Shown here piece by piece: positions 31,262-43,436 of a stretch of 64,000 nt of DNA. How positions within the stretch are numbered: the stretch's first letter is position 1; every line of letters begins with the position of its first letter. The notes beneath the pieces are model-generated. The model saw only the letters and a list, made by a program, of their open reading frames with translations. It did not search any database and was not told where the DNA came from. The stretch comes from Cordylochernes scorpioides. Its lineage: Eukaryota; Arthropoda; Arachnida; Pseudoscorpiones; Chernetidae. The position numbers and the translations under genes were made by a program. The stretch is taken from positions 138,354,994 through 138,418,993 of the forward strand of contig CP092863.1 in assembly GCA_030710605.1 (NCBI GenBank). Direction: 5' to 3'.

Positions 31262-31663
31262 TTACAGTACCACCTACATCAATCTCCTATATTAATCTAC
31301 CACTCGACTAGACGAAAAGATCTTCTCCGTACCATCAAACCCAATGCTTGCAGGAATAGAAATCTAATGCTGCATATAACTGGTACAGAGCAGGAGAGAC
31401 AAGCATCAATTCTGTACTCCCAAGAGAACAACAATCTTTGATTTCCAGACTTAAGTCTGTTCATCTACGGACAATGACTTTCCAGAATGGTTGCAAGGTT
31501 TTCCCACTATGTACTAAGTGTCAACCTGCAACCCCAAGACATATTATTGACTGTATTGACTCATCCATTGATGAGCTCTACTCAACCCCAGCAGACACCA
31601 TCAAAAGTCTCAAGCTTTACAAGCTTGATACCCTAATATGATTAAGTGGAAATAAGAAAGAAG
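31262..31663 (+). mobile_element. 5'-truncated LINE (family 2)
   Basis: Second copy of the 16548 family with a longer 5' part. The frame ends SIDELYSTPADTIKSLKLYK and the zinc knuckle reads CTKCQPATPRHIIDC. A small shift near 31437 splits the frame. Tail GTGGAAATAAGAAAGAAG. Confidence 0.75.
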
Positions 31664-33016
31664 ATCTATATTTTACATATTCAAATATTCAACATATATA
31701 ATAATTTAAGGCAGACAAAAGATGTTGATAATACCAATTCAACATCAAACACCGCAGGATAAATACATCATGATTAGACAAGCAAAGATTAATAAAATAA
31801 TTTCTTATTCTTTTTTTGCTTTCTTTCAAAGTAACACTTCCCCCATTTTACATATTCAAGAATATGCAAATAGGGAGCAAACAAAAAAATATTGTTGGTA
31901 TAATCCTCTAAATCAAATTTATCATCATCATACTGCAGAGGGCTGATTTATCATCATTCATTGAAACTAAGAGAAAAATAAAATTCTGGATTCCTTCAAT
32001 GAATGCTTGACGGAGGTACATTTTGCATATTCAGATATTGGGAAAAATGAGCAAGCAATCTTTCCGTCTGGGTTAATTACCCTTGCCTCATGTTTTATTC
32101 CCCGTCCCTCTCAAATTTTCATGGTTTGCATAATTGGTAGGGAAGGGGCAAAACTTCCTCATCCGGCGATGGAGGGGGGGAAAAGTTCCATAATATATAT
32201 TCTCCTCTTTTCTTTACTAAGTGACTTTTCTTTCTGATACACAGCTCTTTATAAAAAAAATCTGAGAGGAGGAGTGATAAAAATTGTGGCTAGTAAATTT
32301 TATTTATTTTGATAAGAGCTTTCTAGAATTTTCTCTAATTTTTTTCAATAAATATAGAAATGAAATTTTAAAATAACTGTGGGGAATCTCCCTAAACTTC
32401 TGTGTAGTTTGAAATCAGAGGGTCATTCAAAAATAATAGTTAACAAAATGCAAAGTATACCTTTCATGAAAACTACCAGGAAACAAATATACGCAAAAGT
32501 TGAGTGCCAATTTCACATTTTGTCCCACAATTCTATGGTTGCTGTTTTCTTCCCTTTTTATAATTTGAAACAAGTTGATAATAACTATTGATTTCCATTA
32601 CAACATTATTGATAACTGAGGCACATCTCAATTCAATATTATTGTTAGGGGGAAATATTTTTCATAGTCACAGGTTATTAATATTTTGAAATTTTGCTAT
32701 TCATCATGTATTTCTCACTTTGCATATCTGTTCCTTTATGTAAATAAGATTTTTTTTTTGTGTGTTTGAAATAAATTACCGTGTCTCATTCTGACATTCA
32801 TATCTTTTTCTTCATTTCTTTTCTATGAAACAATAAAAAAAGGACTTTCTTTTTTCTGTACATGATTTTCATTTTAACAAAATATTAATGAACAGTGTTT
32901 AATAGCTATGTGAATCAATAGCCTTAATAGTTTTATATGATTTCTTTCTTTACATATGGGCTACTGGACCTAGGACTATAGCAATGGCCGTTTTCTTAAC
33001 AACTTTTTGAATTCAC
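31664..33016. other. Long AT-rich stretch, no gene
   Basis: Scattered 70-codon frames only; none has a domain or coding-like composition. Confidence 0.4.
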
Positions 33017-33432
33017 AGTAGAACCTCCATGAAAAGGCACTCTTGCTGGAGGATAGCTCTCTACAAAGGACATTTTTATCCCCAAAATTACCATTTTTAC
33101 TATTAAAGCGGCTCTCAGGTAAGAGGACACCTCTCTCTAAAAGGTACTTCCTCGGCGTGGAACTGAGGAGTGAAGACCTTGTCTGGAGGAGGACTCTCTC
33201 AAGGTGGGGAAGCCTTCCTTGCTGAAGAAATGTGTACACATACACAACTATATATATTCCCCTACATTTTATCTACCCATTTATTTACTATTTTATTATA
33301 TATTTTCCACCTTTGTAACAATTGATTAGAATTATCAATAGAATTGTTTAAATTGTCAAAAAATAAAAAATAAATTGTCTGAAAGGCACTTTGGCTATGC
33401 AATTAGGTGTACTTTTGAGAGATTCTACTGTA
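33017..33432. mobile_element. MITE family P split by a LINE tail
   Basis: Left end CAGTAGAACCTCC (33017) and right end GATTCTACTG (33432) enclose the LINE at 33143-33378. Confidence 0.75.
33143..33378 (+). mobile_element. 5'-truncated LINE tail (family 3)
   Basis: Matches the reverse of 8462-8680, including the region coding for WRSTLSRCEAFLAED, with shifts. The extreme 3' UTR is preserved. Confidence 0.7.
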
Positions 33433-33703
33433 GCTATTGTAAATAAAGTAACATTTGTTTATATGTCTTAAATTTTCTTAGGTTTTCTGCGCGATGGGCT
33501 AAAAATTCTAGTTCTAAATCCATATTCATTGAATAGGTGTATTCTATTTCTTTTGTGATGCAAATTAGAACTCCCATGATAGACCACTTAGAAAATATAT
33601 TTTCTTATCTCAAAGCCATGATAATCATGGTGGATAGTTAGTGACTGCTTTTACTGTAAGTGCACCACATGTCTTAGAAAATATGAATACTTCTGGTCCT
33701 ATT
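33433..33703. other. Spacer with SINE fragment
   Basis: Contains a minus SINE body piece at about 33615-33672. Confidence 0.45.
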
Positions 33704-34745
33704 GTAAGGACAACACCTAGTTACAGACCAAAGTGTCCTTTAGAGAGAGATGTCCTCTTACCAGAGAGTTGCTACAGTAGAACTACCTCCCTGTAAAGAA
33801 CAACACCTAGTTACAGAGCCAAAGTGTCCTTTAGAGAGAGATGTCCTCTTACCAGAGAGTAGCTACAGTAGAACTACCTCCCTGTAAAGGACAACACCTA
33901 GTTACAGAGCCAAAGTGTCCTTTAGAGAGAGATGTCCTCTTACCAGAGAGTTGCTACAGTAGAACTACCTCCCTGTAAAGGACAACACCTAGTTACAGAG
34001 CCAAAGTGTCCTTTAGAGAGAGATGTCCTCTTACCAGAGAGTTGCTACAGTAGAACTACCTCCCTGTAAAGAACAACACCTAGTTACAGAGCCAAAGTGT
34101 CCTTTAGAGAGAGATGTCCTCTTACCATAGAGTAGCTACAGTAGAACTACCTCTCTGTAAAGAACAACACCTAGTTACAGAGCCAAAGTGTCCTTTAGAG
34201 AGAGATGTCCTCTTACCAGAGAGTAGCTACAGTAGAACTACCTCCCTGTAAAGGACAACACCTAGTTACAGAGCCAAAGTGTCCTTTAGAGAGAGATGTC
34301 CTCTTACCAGAGAGTTGCTACAGTAGAACTACCTCTCTGTAAAGAACAACACCTAGTTACAGAGCCAAAGTGTCCTTTAGAGAGAGATGTCCTCTTACCA
34401 GAGAGTTGCTACAGTAGAACTACCTCCCTGTAAAGGACAACACCTAGTTACAGAGCCAAAGTGTCCTTTAGAGAGAGATGTCCTCTTACCAGAGAGTTGC
34501 TACAGTAGAACTACCTCCCTGTAAAGGACAACACCTAGTTACAGAGCCAAAGTGTCCTTTAGAGAGAGATGTCCTCTTACCAGAGAGTTGCTACAGTAGA
34601 ACTACCTCCCTGTAAAGAACAACACCTAGTTACAGAGCCAAAGTGTCCTTTAGAGAGAGATGTCCTCTTACCAGAGAGTTACTAAATAGTAAAAATAGTA
34701 ATTTTGCATAATGAAAATTGTCCTCTAGTGCAAAGGTTCTATTTG
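33704..34745. repeat. MITE-derived tandem array, ten 91-bp units
   Basis: CAGTAGAACTACCTC starts at 33775, 33866, 33957, 34048, 34139, 34230, 34321, 34412, 34503 and 34594, exactly 91 bp apart, after one unit lacking its first 20 bp. Each start is preceded by TA. Units differ at a few shared sites (AGGACA/AGAACA, TTGC/TAGC), which form higher-order patterns. The array ends in the normal MITE interior; the right TIR is eroded. Confidence 0.93.
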
Positions 34746-34790
34746 TATTAGCTGCACTTACTTTTAATATTTCAAAAGAGATCAAATAAT

Positions 34791-34882
34791 ACAAGAAAAT
34801 AAGACCTAATGGAAATAATTTAATAGTGTGTTGTCAACACACTATTAAATTATTTGGATTAGGTCTTATTTTCTTGTATCTA
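34791..34882. mobile_element. Foldback element B, minimal
   Basis: Near-perfect palindrome of ACAAGAAAATAAGACCTAAT arms with almost no centre; the hammerhead-like core is deleted. Confidence 0.7.
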
Positions 34883-35011
34883 TAACCCAAATTGGGTTTT
34901 ATCAGATCTAATAATAATAATGTCTTTAAACGATTAAAAAAAAAAACTAAACTTCAGCCTAAATACACTATTATAGAGTATCCAAAACCCACTTTATTGT
35001 GGATTATAATA

Positions 35012-35287
35012 CACCAATACCTCGCTTTGCGTCGTTTCATTTTGCGGTTTTTTTTTCAAAGTTGCATCGCTGTTTAATTTTTACCGATTTTCACTGTGCG
35101 TCGTTAGATTTTCGAAGTTGCGTTGTTTTGGATTCGAGTCTTTATTTTTTTTTTTGAATTTTTTTTTCCTAAAATATGGCAACACCTTTGTTTTTGATTG
35201 CGCCTTCACATATTTTCACTTTGCGTCGTTTCAATTTGCGTCGTGTTTTTTTGGAACGTAACCCCGATGCAAAGCGAGGTATGGGTG
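35012..35287. mobile_element. MITE, TIR CACCAATACCTCGCTTTGCG
   Basis: Inverted ends around CCTCGCTTTGCGTCG with TA flanks (35010-35011, 35288-35289). A Tigger/pogo-like end; internal GCGTCGTTTCA motifs repeat. Confidence 0.75.
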
Positions 35288-35564
35288 TACATTAAAATGC
35301 TTAGACATAAAAAGGAGAACATTTATAAGAGGGGGGGGGGGATACTGTGGGCAGAGTTCCAGAAAAAAGGGGGAAGGACAACAGGGTAGAATAATTGGCT
35401 TTGCCCACGAAGCCAGAACAGATTGCCATGCCGTGAAGGCTGTGTAAACTAGGCTGACCGCCCAGATGAAGGTCTTGCTGCTCCATGGAACTCACAAGCC
35501 ACAAACACTCTTGTGAAAGAAACTTACATCTCAATGATAAGGCACAATTTAGATTATAGATTAT
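35288..35564. other. Spacer with G-run
   Basis: A 10-G run near 35331-35340; no gene. Confidence 0.4.
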
Positions 35565-35718
35565 AAACACAAGGTAATGAGACCAAATCCTAATAAATAA
35601 ATAGTGTGGGAAGTTTCGGTAACAGTGTCAGTAACATTTGTCTGAAGATGGTAACAACGCTGTTACCGAAATGTTACACACTATTTATTTGAATTTGGTC
35701 TTATTACCTTGTGTTTAG
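35565..35718. mobile_element. Foldback element B with intact hammerhead-like core
   Basis: Plus strand: CTGAAGA (35642-35648), T, perfect 7-bp stem GGTAACA/TGTTACC with ACGC loop, GAAA (35668-35671). Arms are of the ACACAAGGTAATGAGACC type. Confidence 0.6.
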
Positions 35719-35787
35719 ACTTACACCTTTTTTTTTTTTCACTAATTTGAAAACTTATCGGAGGAATACATATCATTGAAATAGGGG

Positions 35788-35995
35788 GTAAGTGGAAGGA
35801 TGGTCTAAACCATTGGTTTTTGACTGCTACGACCTGGGATCAAATCCCGCATTGGGCACTTTTTTCTAATTGAAGAAAAAAATGCTCAAATGGTCCCTTA
35901 TTTCTTGCAAAAGTTTAACCACACCAGCAAGTGCAAGTAACCAAACGGGGCTCTGGCACATTTGTAAGTGCAAAGTTGAACTGCTTTTCACATGT
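35788..35995 (+). mobile_element. tRNA-derived SINE, 3' truncated
   Basis: Head at 35788-35862; the body stops at CTTTTCACATGTGG where the MITE begins. Confidence 0.7.
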
Positions 35996-36148
35996 GGAGA
36001 GTAAGGAGACAGAGGCAATTTTGTTCACACTTGGTTATCTCGTGTGTCTTCCATAAAGGTCACCGTAATATCTTTCAGAGTTATTGTCTGAATCCTGATA
36101 TACATGCTAAAAGGTACAACTTCCTTAAGTTTTGTCCATGAGTGTAGA
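35996..36148. mobile_element. MITE CACTCATGGACAAAAC, right half
   Basis: Ends TAAGTTTTGTCCATGAGTG at 36148; abuts the truncated SINE. Confidence 0.65.
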
Positions 36149-36159
36149 TCAGAAACATA

Positions 36160-36290
36160 AAGTAACAAGACCACCTCAAAAATAAATAAATTATGTGTGA
36201 CATTCCGGCAACAGAGCATTATTATCAAAAAAATATGTCATGCATAATTTATGTTGATGTGATCTTGTAACACTTTGTCTCTAACTGTAA
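36160..36290. mobile_element. Decayed foldback element B
   Basis: Arms GTAACAAGACCACCTC and GATCTTGTAACAC around ATGTGTGACATTCCGGCAAC. Confidence 0.4.
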
Positions 36291-36721
36291 TCTTTAATGC
36301 AAAAAAAAAAAGTCAAAATTTACTTTGAAAAAAAAAAAAAAAGGTGTCAATTAATGAATAATGGAATTCTAAAAACACCAACCCATTATCAAGCTCTGGA
36401 ATGTAGGAAACAAAGAAAGTTTTATTGGTAAAACAATTTGCAGGAAAACAATCCTCCATAACCTTGAATATGTAATTTGATATTCTGTCAGTACACTGTT
36501 ACATATCGGCCTTGCGCAAGTGTTGGCCTGCCACATGCTGAACTGAACTCTTCATTCCCACTCTGCAGGGGGGGGGGGGGGGATATAAACTGCTGACATT
36601 CCTGGGTCAAATCCTGTACATCAGACACTTCTTTCTCTAAATAAAAACATTGCTTCAATCAACAATCCCAATTCTTTTGAACATGTCGAAACCCACCAGT
36701 AACTAAATGAAACTGCTGGTA
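36291..36721. other. Spacer with poly-A and poly-G runs
   Basis: No gene. Confidence 0.4.
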
Positions 36722-37205
36722 CAGTAGAACATACTCCATGAGAGGACACCTCTCTACAAAGGACAGTTTTGATGGGGGTCGGTGGAAGGATGGTCTAAAC
36801 CAAATGTTTTCGACCTTATGACCCGGGTTCGATTCCCGCATTGGGCACTTTTTTTCTGTTTAAAAAAAAAATGCTCCAATGGCCCTCGTTTCTTGCAAAA
36901 GTCCAACCCCACTAGCGAGTGCAAGTAACCAAACGGAGGTCTGGTACATTTGTAAGTGCAAAGTCGAACTGCTTTTCACATGTGTAGACATGTGGTGCAC
37001 TTACAGCAAAAGCAGTCGCCTACTTCTACCCACCATGATTATCATGGCCTGTACCACGTGTACTAGGGATAAGCAAAAAAAAGGACAGTTTAATCGCCAA
37101 AATGACCATGTTTACTATTTATAAACTCTCCAGTAAAAGGACACCTCTCCCTAAAGGACACTTTGGCTCTGCAATTAAGTGTTATCCTTTACTGGGAGGT
37201 TCTAC
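36722..37205. mobile_element. MITE family P split by a SINE
   Basis: CAGTAGAACATACTCC at 36722 and GGGAGGTTCTACT at about 37205, with the SINE between. Confidence 0.8.
36770..37079 (+). mobile_element. tRNA-derived SINE, best copy, nested
   Basis: About 310 bp. Box A-like TGGTCTAAACC (36791) and a perfect box B GGTTCGATTCC (36826-36836) are followed by the family body and an A-run. The target duplication AAAGGACAGTTT lies at 36758-36769 and 37080-37091. Confidence 0.88.
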
Positions 37206-37636
37206 TTTATCTTGTAAGCGTAAAGTTGAACTGCTTTCTGCATGAGGTAATAAGGACAAATCCAAATAAATAGCATGTGACATTTCAGCAACACAATTTT
37301 GTTACCGTCATCAATCTCTTTCTACATGTGTAGACATAAAGAGCTGTAGCTAACTTACCACCATGATTATCATAGCCAATGTCATTAGTTATTGGGGCTA
37401 TTCATCCTTTAGAAAATAATTCTTGGCTATGGTATTTGATGAATTTATGGACATAAGCTTAGAAGCCATGTAAGAATATATGTAAATATGGAATTTGTAT
37501 ATAATATATGTATAAATATTAGCATGGGGAGCATTGCTCTTCTGTAAACAATTTACAAAAGGCCATTAAGGCAGAATTTCAACATCAGACATTAGTATGC
37601 CATCACATGAAATGATGGATTGAATATAAAATGGCT
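37206..37636. other. AT-rich spacer
   Basis: Includes eroded foldback B and SINE pieces near 37240-37375. Confidence 0.4.
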
Positions 37637-37905
37637 AATGTTAATTCAAGTTGAAGACTTCATCAACCTTTTTATATAAACATTTAGTGTCCTTTTTGAC
37701 GACCCACTATCACCCTTTTAAAAAAAAAAAGGTGGAAAGCTTATTGGTGAAGTATTGTCGCCGAAAGGACAATAAACATTTATAAAAAGTAAAAGGCATC
37801 TCCTTATCGTGCCACTGAAAGTTACTGATGGCTTGCGCCATCTATCGGAATAAATATTTATAAAAAGGTTGATGAAGTCTTCAACTTGAATTAATAAAAA
37901 ATCCA
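37637..37905. repeat. Inverted repeat enclosing a retrozyme fragment
   Basis: Arms TTAATTCAAGTTGAAGACTT (37641) and AAGTCTTCAACTTGAATTAA (37876-37899). Between them, 37795-37855 matches the minus monomer of the retrozyme-like family. Confidence 0.6.
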
Positions 37906-38527
37906 ACCTACAATTATAGTATTCTCTTTCCTTTACTGTATATGAAATGTCATTTAGAGCAATAATATCACAGCTATATGATAGGAACTTGAGAGATAGG
38001 TGTACAAAAATTTTGTACAAAAGAATACACCTCTACTAAGTAACATTTTTGACTAGCAACCACTTTGGTCAAAAAGCTAAAAACCAAACATAGACCAAAC
38101 TTCAATGAGAGACCACATTTCATCATCTTGATAAGGTACATTATAGATGAGAAACACAAGGTAGCGAAACTTCACACACTATTTATTTATTTGGATTTGG
38201 TCATATTATCTTGTGTTTATTTCATCATCTTGTAGTCATCATCGCCAGTATGACTATCATGGAATAACATTTCACCTTGTTCAGTTCAATTCATATATAT
38301 AAGACCATTCTATTAGATTACCAAACTTTCTTGGTCTATCTCTCTTCTCTTCAATTTAGTTTGTGAGAGGAGTGAGGATCTTCCCAACATATACCATCAG
38401 TAAGAGGTAGCCCCAGAACATCTTCTCTTATTGGAGCCTCCATAAAAGACTTTTATCTTAATCTTCAATAGATCTTACACTTGATCAATGTGTAGAGCAT
38501 CCATTTATTTTTATTATTATTATCCCT
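37906..38527. other. Spacer
   Basis: Half a foldback B arm at 38157-38220; otherwise no gene. Confidence 0.4.
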
Positions 38528-38822
38528 AGTACACATGGTACAGGCCATGATAATCATGGTGGGTAGGTAGTTAGCGACTGCTTTTACTGTAAGTTCACCA
38601 CATGTCTACACATGTGGAAAACAGTCATTTACACTTACAAATGTACCAGAGTCCTGTTTGGTTACTTGCATTCGCTGGTGGGGTTGGATTTTTGGCAAGA
38701 ATCAGAGCCATTGTAGCATTTTTTTATTATTTTTTTAATTAGAAAAAAAGTGCCCAATGCTGTATTTGATTCTGGGTCGTAGCGGTTGAAAACCAATGGT
38801 TTAAACAACTTGTCCACTAACC
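38528..38822 (-). mobile_element. tRNA-derived SINE
   Basis: Full minus copy from GTACACATGGTACAGG to the tRNA-like head. Confidence 0.75.
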
Positions 38823-38868
38823 ACTTTTATAACTTCTAGATGTAATTTACTGTATTAGAACATTTTTG

Positions 38869-39142
38869 GGTGGTCGGTGATAGGGTTGCCTAAACCGTTG
38901 GTTTTCAATGGCTACAACTCGGGATTGAATCCCGCATTGGTCATCATTTTTTGGCTCCCAATTCTTACAAAAGTGCGGCCTCACCAGAAAGTGCAAGTAA
39001 CCAGAGTTCTGGCATATTTTTTATTGCAAAAGGTCAAACTGCTTTTCACATGTGTAGACATGTGGTACACTTACAGTAAAAGCAGTCACCAGCTACTACT
39101 CACCATGATTATCATGGCCTGTACTATGTGTACTAGGGATAA
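38869..39142 (+). mobile_element. tRNA-derived SINE
   Basis: Plus copy, head to head with 38528-38822. Box B-like region GGGATTGAATCCCGC at 38922. Confidence 0.75.
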
Positions 39143-41153
39143 TAATACAGTAAACATGAGGTAGATAGCCACTAAGGGTATTATCATCCTTAAACATTTT
39201 GCCTGTAGTGTTGCTATCAATAAAATATTTTGCCTTTTCTTTAACATATGACCTTTTAAACAGAAGTTTATAATGAATCATTCCAAACTATTACATTTTT
39301 TCAAGTATATATTATGTGCAAAAGAATTTTCATGTTCGTAGAAATTATCTCAAGGATAAAATAAAAGAGGCCTTAAAATCCATTGGAAATTCCTTAATGT
39401 GATGTTTATAAAATATTTAAATAGATATATGTGAATAGAACACACATTTCTGCTAAATCACTTATAGATTTGAATAAAATTTAAAAAATATTTTAAATCT
39501 ATATATATTTATATATATATAAATGTGTATTGTGTATATAATAAATGATTTTTAAATGCCTTTATTTTGTTAAAATATGTTATCAATGTGCATGTGAAAA
39601 AAAAAAAGTTTTTTAAATCGTTTGTTGTATAAAAGTAATTTTGACAGATCACATATACATGTGTTTGGGAAGTAAATTATACAAAATTATTTGACATTTA
39701 TTGTATTCTCTTTAAATAATAAGGTATTTAAATTATTTTGAGAACATTTTAAGCATTTAAACAATTTGTTTATATTAGTTATCTTATAGTTAAAAGTTCG
39801 TTTGATAATTAAATGAAACAAAAGATGCTCACATATTTGGATATGGATATATATAGCTTGCTACATTAAAGGAGTGAGAAAATAAATATCAGTATTTTTA
39901 TATTAGGCGATTTAAAAAAACGCGTTTGACAATTAGTCTTTTGTTTCACATTATGAATGGTTGTGAATGGAAAAGGAATCAATGTTATTGAAGAGGTCGT
40001 ATAGTAAAATATTGCATATAAAAAATGATCGAAACTTCATTTTTATAAAAACATACGGCAATTAAAATATTATTCTTGATTTCATTTTATTTTTAGGAAA
40101 GTGTACTTACCACAGTTGAGATAGGTTATCCATGACACGTCTTGTCAAAAATAATAACACGAACAAAAGATTAATATACTAAAGAAAAATTAAACTATTT
40201 ACAAAATACATTAATTTATCTTCATAGATGCATTATTTATATCATATCTAGTTTGAATTTCTGCTGGAAATTCACTACGGTATGTAAGTATACACGACAG
40301 CACATAGAACCTAAGTTTATAAACATTCGCAGTGTCAGCTGTTTGTGCTAGCTGCTAAAAATTAGTGTCAAATATTGTAGAGCGCCACCTAGTGGTTGAA
40401 AATATTTTTATTTCAGAGAACAAAATAATTTCCTTTTTTTTTCCCCTCTCTCTAATAATTTATAATTATTTAGACTATATTTTATTTTCAACTATGAATA
40501 TTAAAGCTAACAACTCTTAATTTAAAATTTCAAAAGACAGTTGTGTACGTTTTAAGTATGACAACTTTTAGTTAATATTATGTATGCCACGTGGAAATAT
40601 ATTTTGTCTTTCTATTAAAATATGAAAAACAACAACTTCCCCCTTTATTAATAAAACGATACAATACGCATATTGCTACGTAAATATAATATTATAATAA
40701 TATCATATTTCCTTTTACACACTGATGATATATTTTTAATTTCAATAGCACAATTTTTTTGAGCGTTCTTATTTGAGATAATTATAATAAATATATCCTT
40801 TTTTTCTTTAATATTTATGTTAAGTTAAATTTTATGTTGTTCTTAACGGGGATTTGAATCAATATAGTTTATATAGCAAGACTACTAATGATGTAAAATA
40901 TACATCTACTTAACCAAGGTGAAAATCATGTTTAAAAAAATAAACAAGCATAATTAAACAAAAATAAATGTAATAATTAATGAAATTTATATTGCTCGTT
41001 ACTTTCAAAGACATTTGATGTGTTGAGCTCATTGTTTCTTTGATATTAAAGGCTTTATTTTATTTTCGCGCTCCAGGAACCTGGGTCATAATTATATCTA
41101 TCTTTCACAAATTATTAAATTTGCGAAATTGTAATATATAGAACTTTTAATAG

Positions 41154-41185
<32 letters not shown>

Positions 41186-41515
41186 CTTGGATTTTTAATA
41201 TTTAGGATTTTTATTTGCGAAGTGTAATACTGATTATTTTTTAGAAAAAGATAGCACTGCGAACACTTATCGCTATGTTCTGATTTTACGAAAGCTTAAT
41301 AAAGCTATTCTAAAAGAAGCCAGAGATTCCTTTTAAATCCATTTATAATATTTTGAATAACACCATTCTATTCACAGATATTTGATTAATATGTCTACAA
41401 AATTTGAATTAAAAATATGTATTACTTTTCGAGTTATGGCCAAACAGGCATTACTTTTGGAATAACCTATATATATTTTTTGAAAATAGAGCAATCCATA
41501 AAAAAATATAATATA
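39143..41515. other. Long AT-rich, repeat-poor stretch
   Basis: None of the window's repeat families is seen over about 2.4 kb, apart from a LINE-tail scrap near 41068 (GCGCTCCAGGAACCTGGG) and (AG)n at 41155-41176. This is a candidate intron or promoter region of an unseen gene. Confidence 0.4.
40111..40133 (-). CDS. Candidate short first coding exon
   Basis: Minus strand: ATG followed by codons for MDNLSQL, then a consensus donor TG/GTAAGT (donor at 40105-40110), in repeat-poor DNA. Only 23 nt, no downstream exon identified, so chance is quite possible. Confidence 0.12.
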
Positions 41516-41704
41516 TAATTAAAAAGGCATATATTGGATCAAAATATAATTTATTTTACTAATATTTCAGTTGGTTGAGCGCCAACCTTGTTGCTGACAG
41601 TCATCAAAATGTTATAATACCTTGATAAAGGTTGGCGGTCAACCAACTGAAATATTGGTAAAATAAATGATATTTTGATCCAATATATGCCTTTTTAATT
41701 ATAT
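41516..41704. mobile_element. Foldback element D
   Basis: Inverted arms of about 65 bp starting AAAAAGGCATATATTGGATC. The centre has TTGATAAAGGTTGG...CCAACTGAAA, another hammerhead-reminiscent but non-canonical arrangement. A single arm end also occurs near 22235. Confidence 0.65.
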
Positions 41705-41937
41705 CGTAGCGTAGAAATCAAGCCTTGAAATATCCTAAGATGCAAAAGTATTTATTGATGACGTCACGGCGACAAGTCGACAATTATTAACAACTCAACC
41801 AAACTATCTACAGCTAGGGAATCTTAAGCAAGCAAGCAAAGAAATATTTTAAAGATGATTTCACAAATACTGAGTAATATATATTTTTATAATCTGTTGA
41901 ATATTTTCATTGAATAATAAAATATTTCTTCGTCACA
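41704..41937 (-). repeat. 3' LTR of gag-only gypsy
   Basis: About 234 bp, reading CGTCACA at its 5' end on the plus strand's right side. The terminal TGTAGC is altered to TCGTAGC. Confidence 0.85.
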
Positions 41938-42183
41938 TAGCCTCCTCCTATAGAGAGCATCGACCCGATGCTCAGCAGGAGACTTACGTCGTCAGTCTTA
42001 AGAACTAGTACTATGGCCAGGGATATTTTCAGGTGACTGCGGTGGATGTTCTTTCAGTTGAGATATCTTCTTCATGAGGACTTGGTAGGTCTATGTTTAT
42101 GTCAAGGTAGCTTTTTCTTATTTCTACTGTGGTCGGCAAGGGGGCACTTTATAACTTTGCGGCCTCACCTCCAATGTGGTCTA

Positions 42184-43350
42184 TCATCTAGTTTTAATGG
42201 CGGGGCGTCCAGCTAGATCTTCTAGCAGGTGAGAAATGTTGTCTGTTTCGACCGCGATATGAAGTAGGGCTTCGGTAGCGAGTGAAAGTTTTCCTCGATG
42301 ATTTGTCATTGGGGTCCTGAGATTCAGCTCGAGAGTTGTAGGATACCATTGCGTCATGCTTTCTTTGGAAATAGTCATTTCTCCTTTCCTCATTGTGTCT
42401 CTTCCTGTCACGGCAATAGCGGACGACGTGACCTGGGCGTCCGCAGTAGAAACAGATTGGCCTTCCCTCAGTTGTACGCCAATCATTGGTGTCGCGTCTT
42501 CCTCCTTGTTTTGGGTATCGAGGTTCAGGGTGCGGTCTTATCGTTTCGGCCTCATATCTGGTATTTAAAAACTGTCGGGGTTTTTCCTTCTGAGGGGACT
42601 TCTCCTAGACTTTGAGATTGGCGCCAGGGTTCTTTCAATCTCCTCCTTTACAATTTCTTCGATTGTAGCATTTTTTGGTTCCCGAGGAGAGCCTAATGCC
42701 CGCTGTACCTCCTCACGAACAATTTGCCTAATCATAGATGACAAATCTCCGTCATCCTGGTCACAGAGAGAGGCTACATTTGGTAGGCGCTCGTACCTGG
42801 TTGGGGTAACTCGCCTACAACGGAGCGCTTCGACACGGCGACATTCTGTAATGAATTGCTCGGTGCTCTGTACATCCCTCGGTAGGAGTGCTTGATAAAG
42901 CTCCTCAGCTATCCCCTTCATGAGGTGGGAGATTTTATCTTCCTCACTCATTTGAGGATCAACCTCTTTGCACAAGCACAGGAGATCCTGGATGTAACAT
43001 TCGGTACTTTTACCTTTTAATTGTGCTCGTGTTTTAAGTTTCTTCTCCGCTTGCAATTTTGAATTTTCTTTTTTTCCAAACACATTCTCTAATTGAGATG
43101 TGAATTCCTTCCAAGTCTGTATGCTTTCTTCGTTGTTCTCAAACCATTTGAGGGCAGTTCCAGACAGATAAAAATAAACTTTAGTAAGACAAAGGGTTTC
43201 GTCCCAATGGTTGTACCTTGCCACACGTGCATACCCTTTTAACCATTTTTGGAGATCTTCACCATCCTCCCCGGAGAAAATGGAAGGGTTCCTTGGCAGA
43301 TGTTGAACAACGTAGTTGCATACCTGAGTACCTTCCTTCTCTACATTCAT
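42184..43350 (-). pseudogene. Gypsy gag, frameshifted
   Basis: The intact frame (from ATG 43350 to 42565) carries the capsid-like retrotransposon gag domain (HLPRNPSIFSGEDGEDLQKW, ALKWFENNEES). It breaks near 42570. The zinc-knuckle region continues in another frame (42184-42486), where the CCHC is no longer in phase. Confidence 0.8.
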
Positions 43351-43436
43351 AGAAGTTTCTTCTGGTTCAACAGAATCAATTTTTCTTTTATTTCTTAATG
43401 GGTATCGGTCCAGATTCTTCACCAGTTGTAGCGTAG

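Noticed and set aside
33704..34745. Regular 91-bp periodicity reminiscent of a CRISPR array
   Set aside because: The whole unit is repeated, there are no unique spacers, and the unit is a known MITE end from this same window; the genome is eukaryotic.
36770..36850. tRNA gene
   Set aside because: Boxes A and B are present but no cloverleaf with an acceptor stem forms, and the sequence is the head of a SINE with target duplications.
41516..41704. Hammerhead ribozyme in foldback D
   Set aside because: The core reads TTGATAA rather than CTGANGA and stem II is not followed directly by GAAA.
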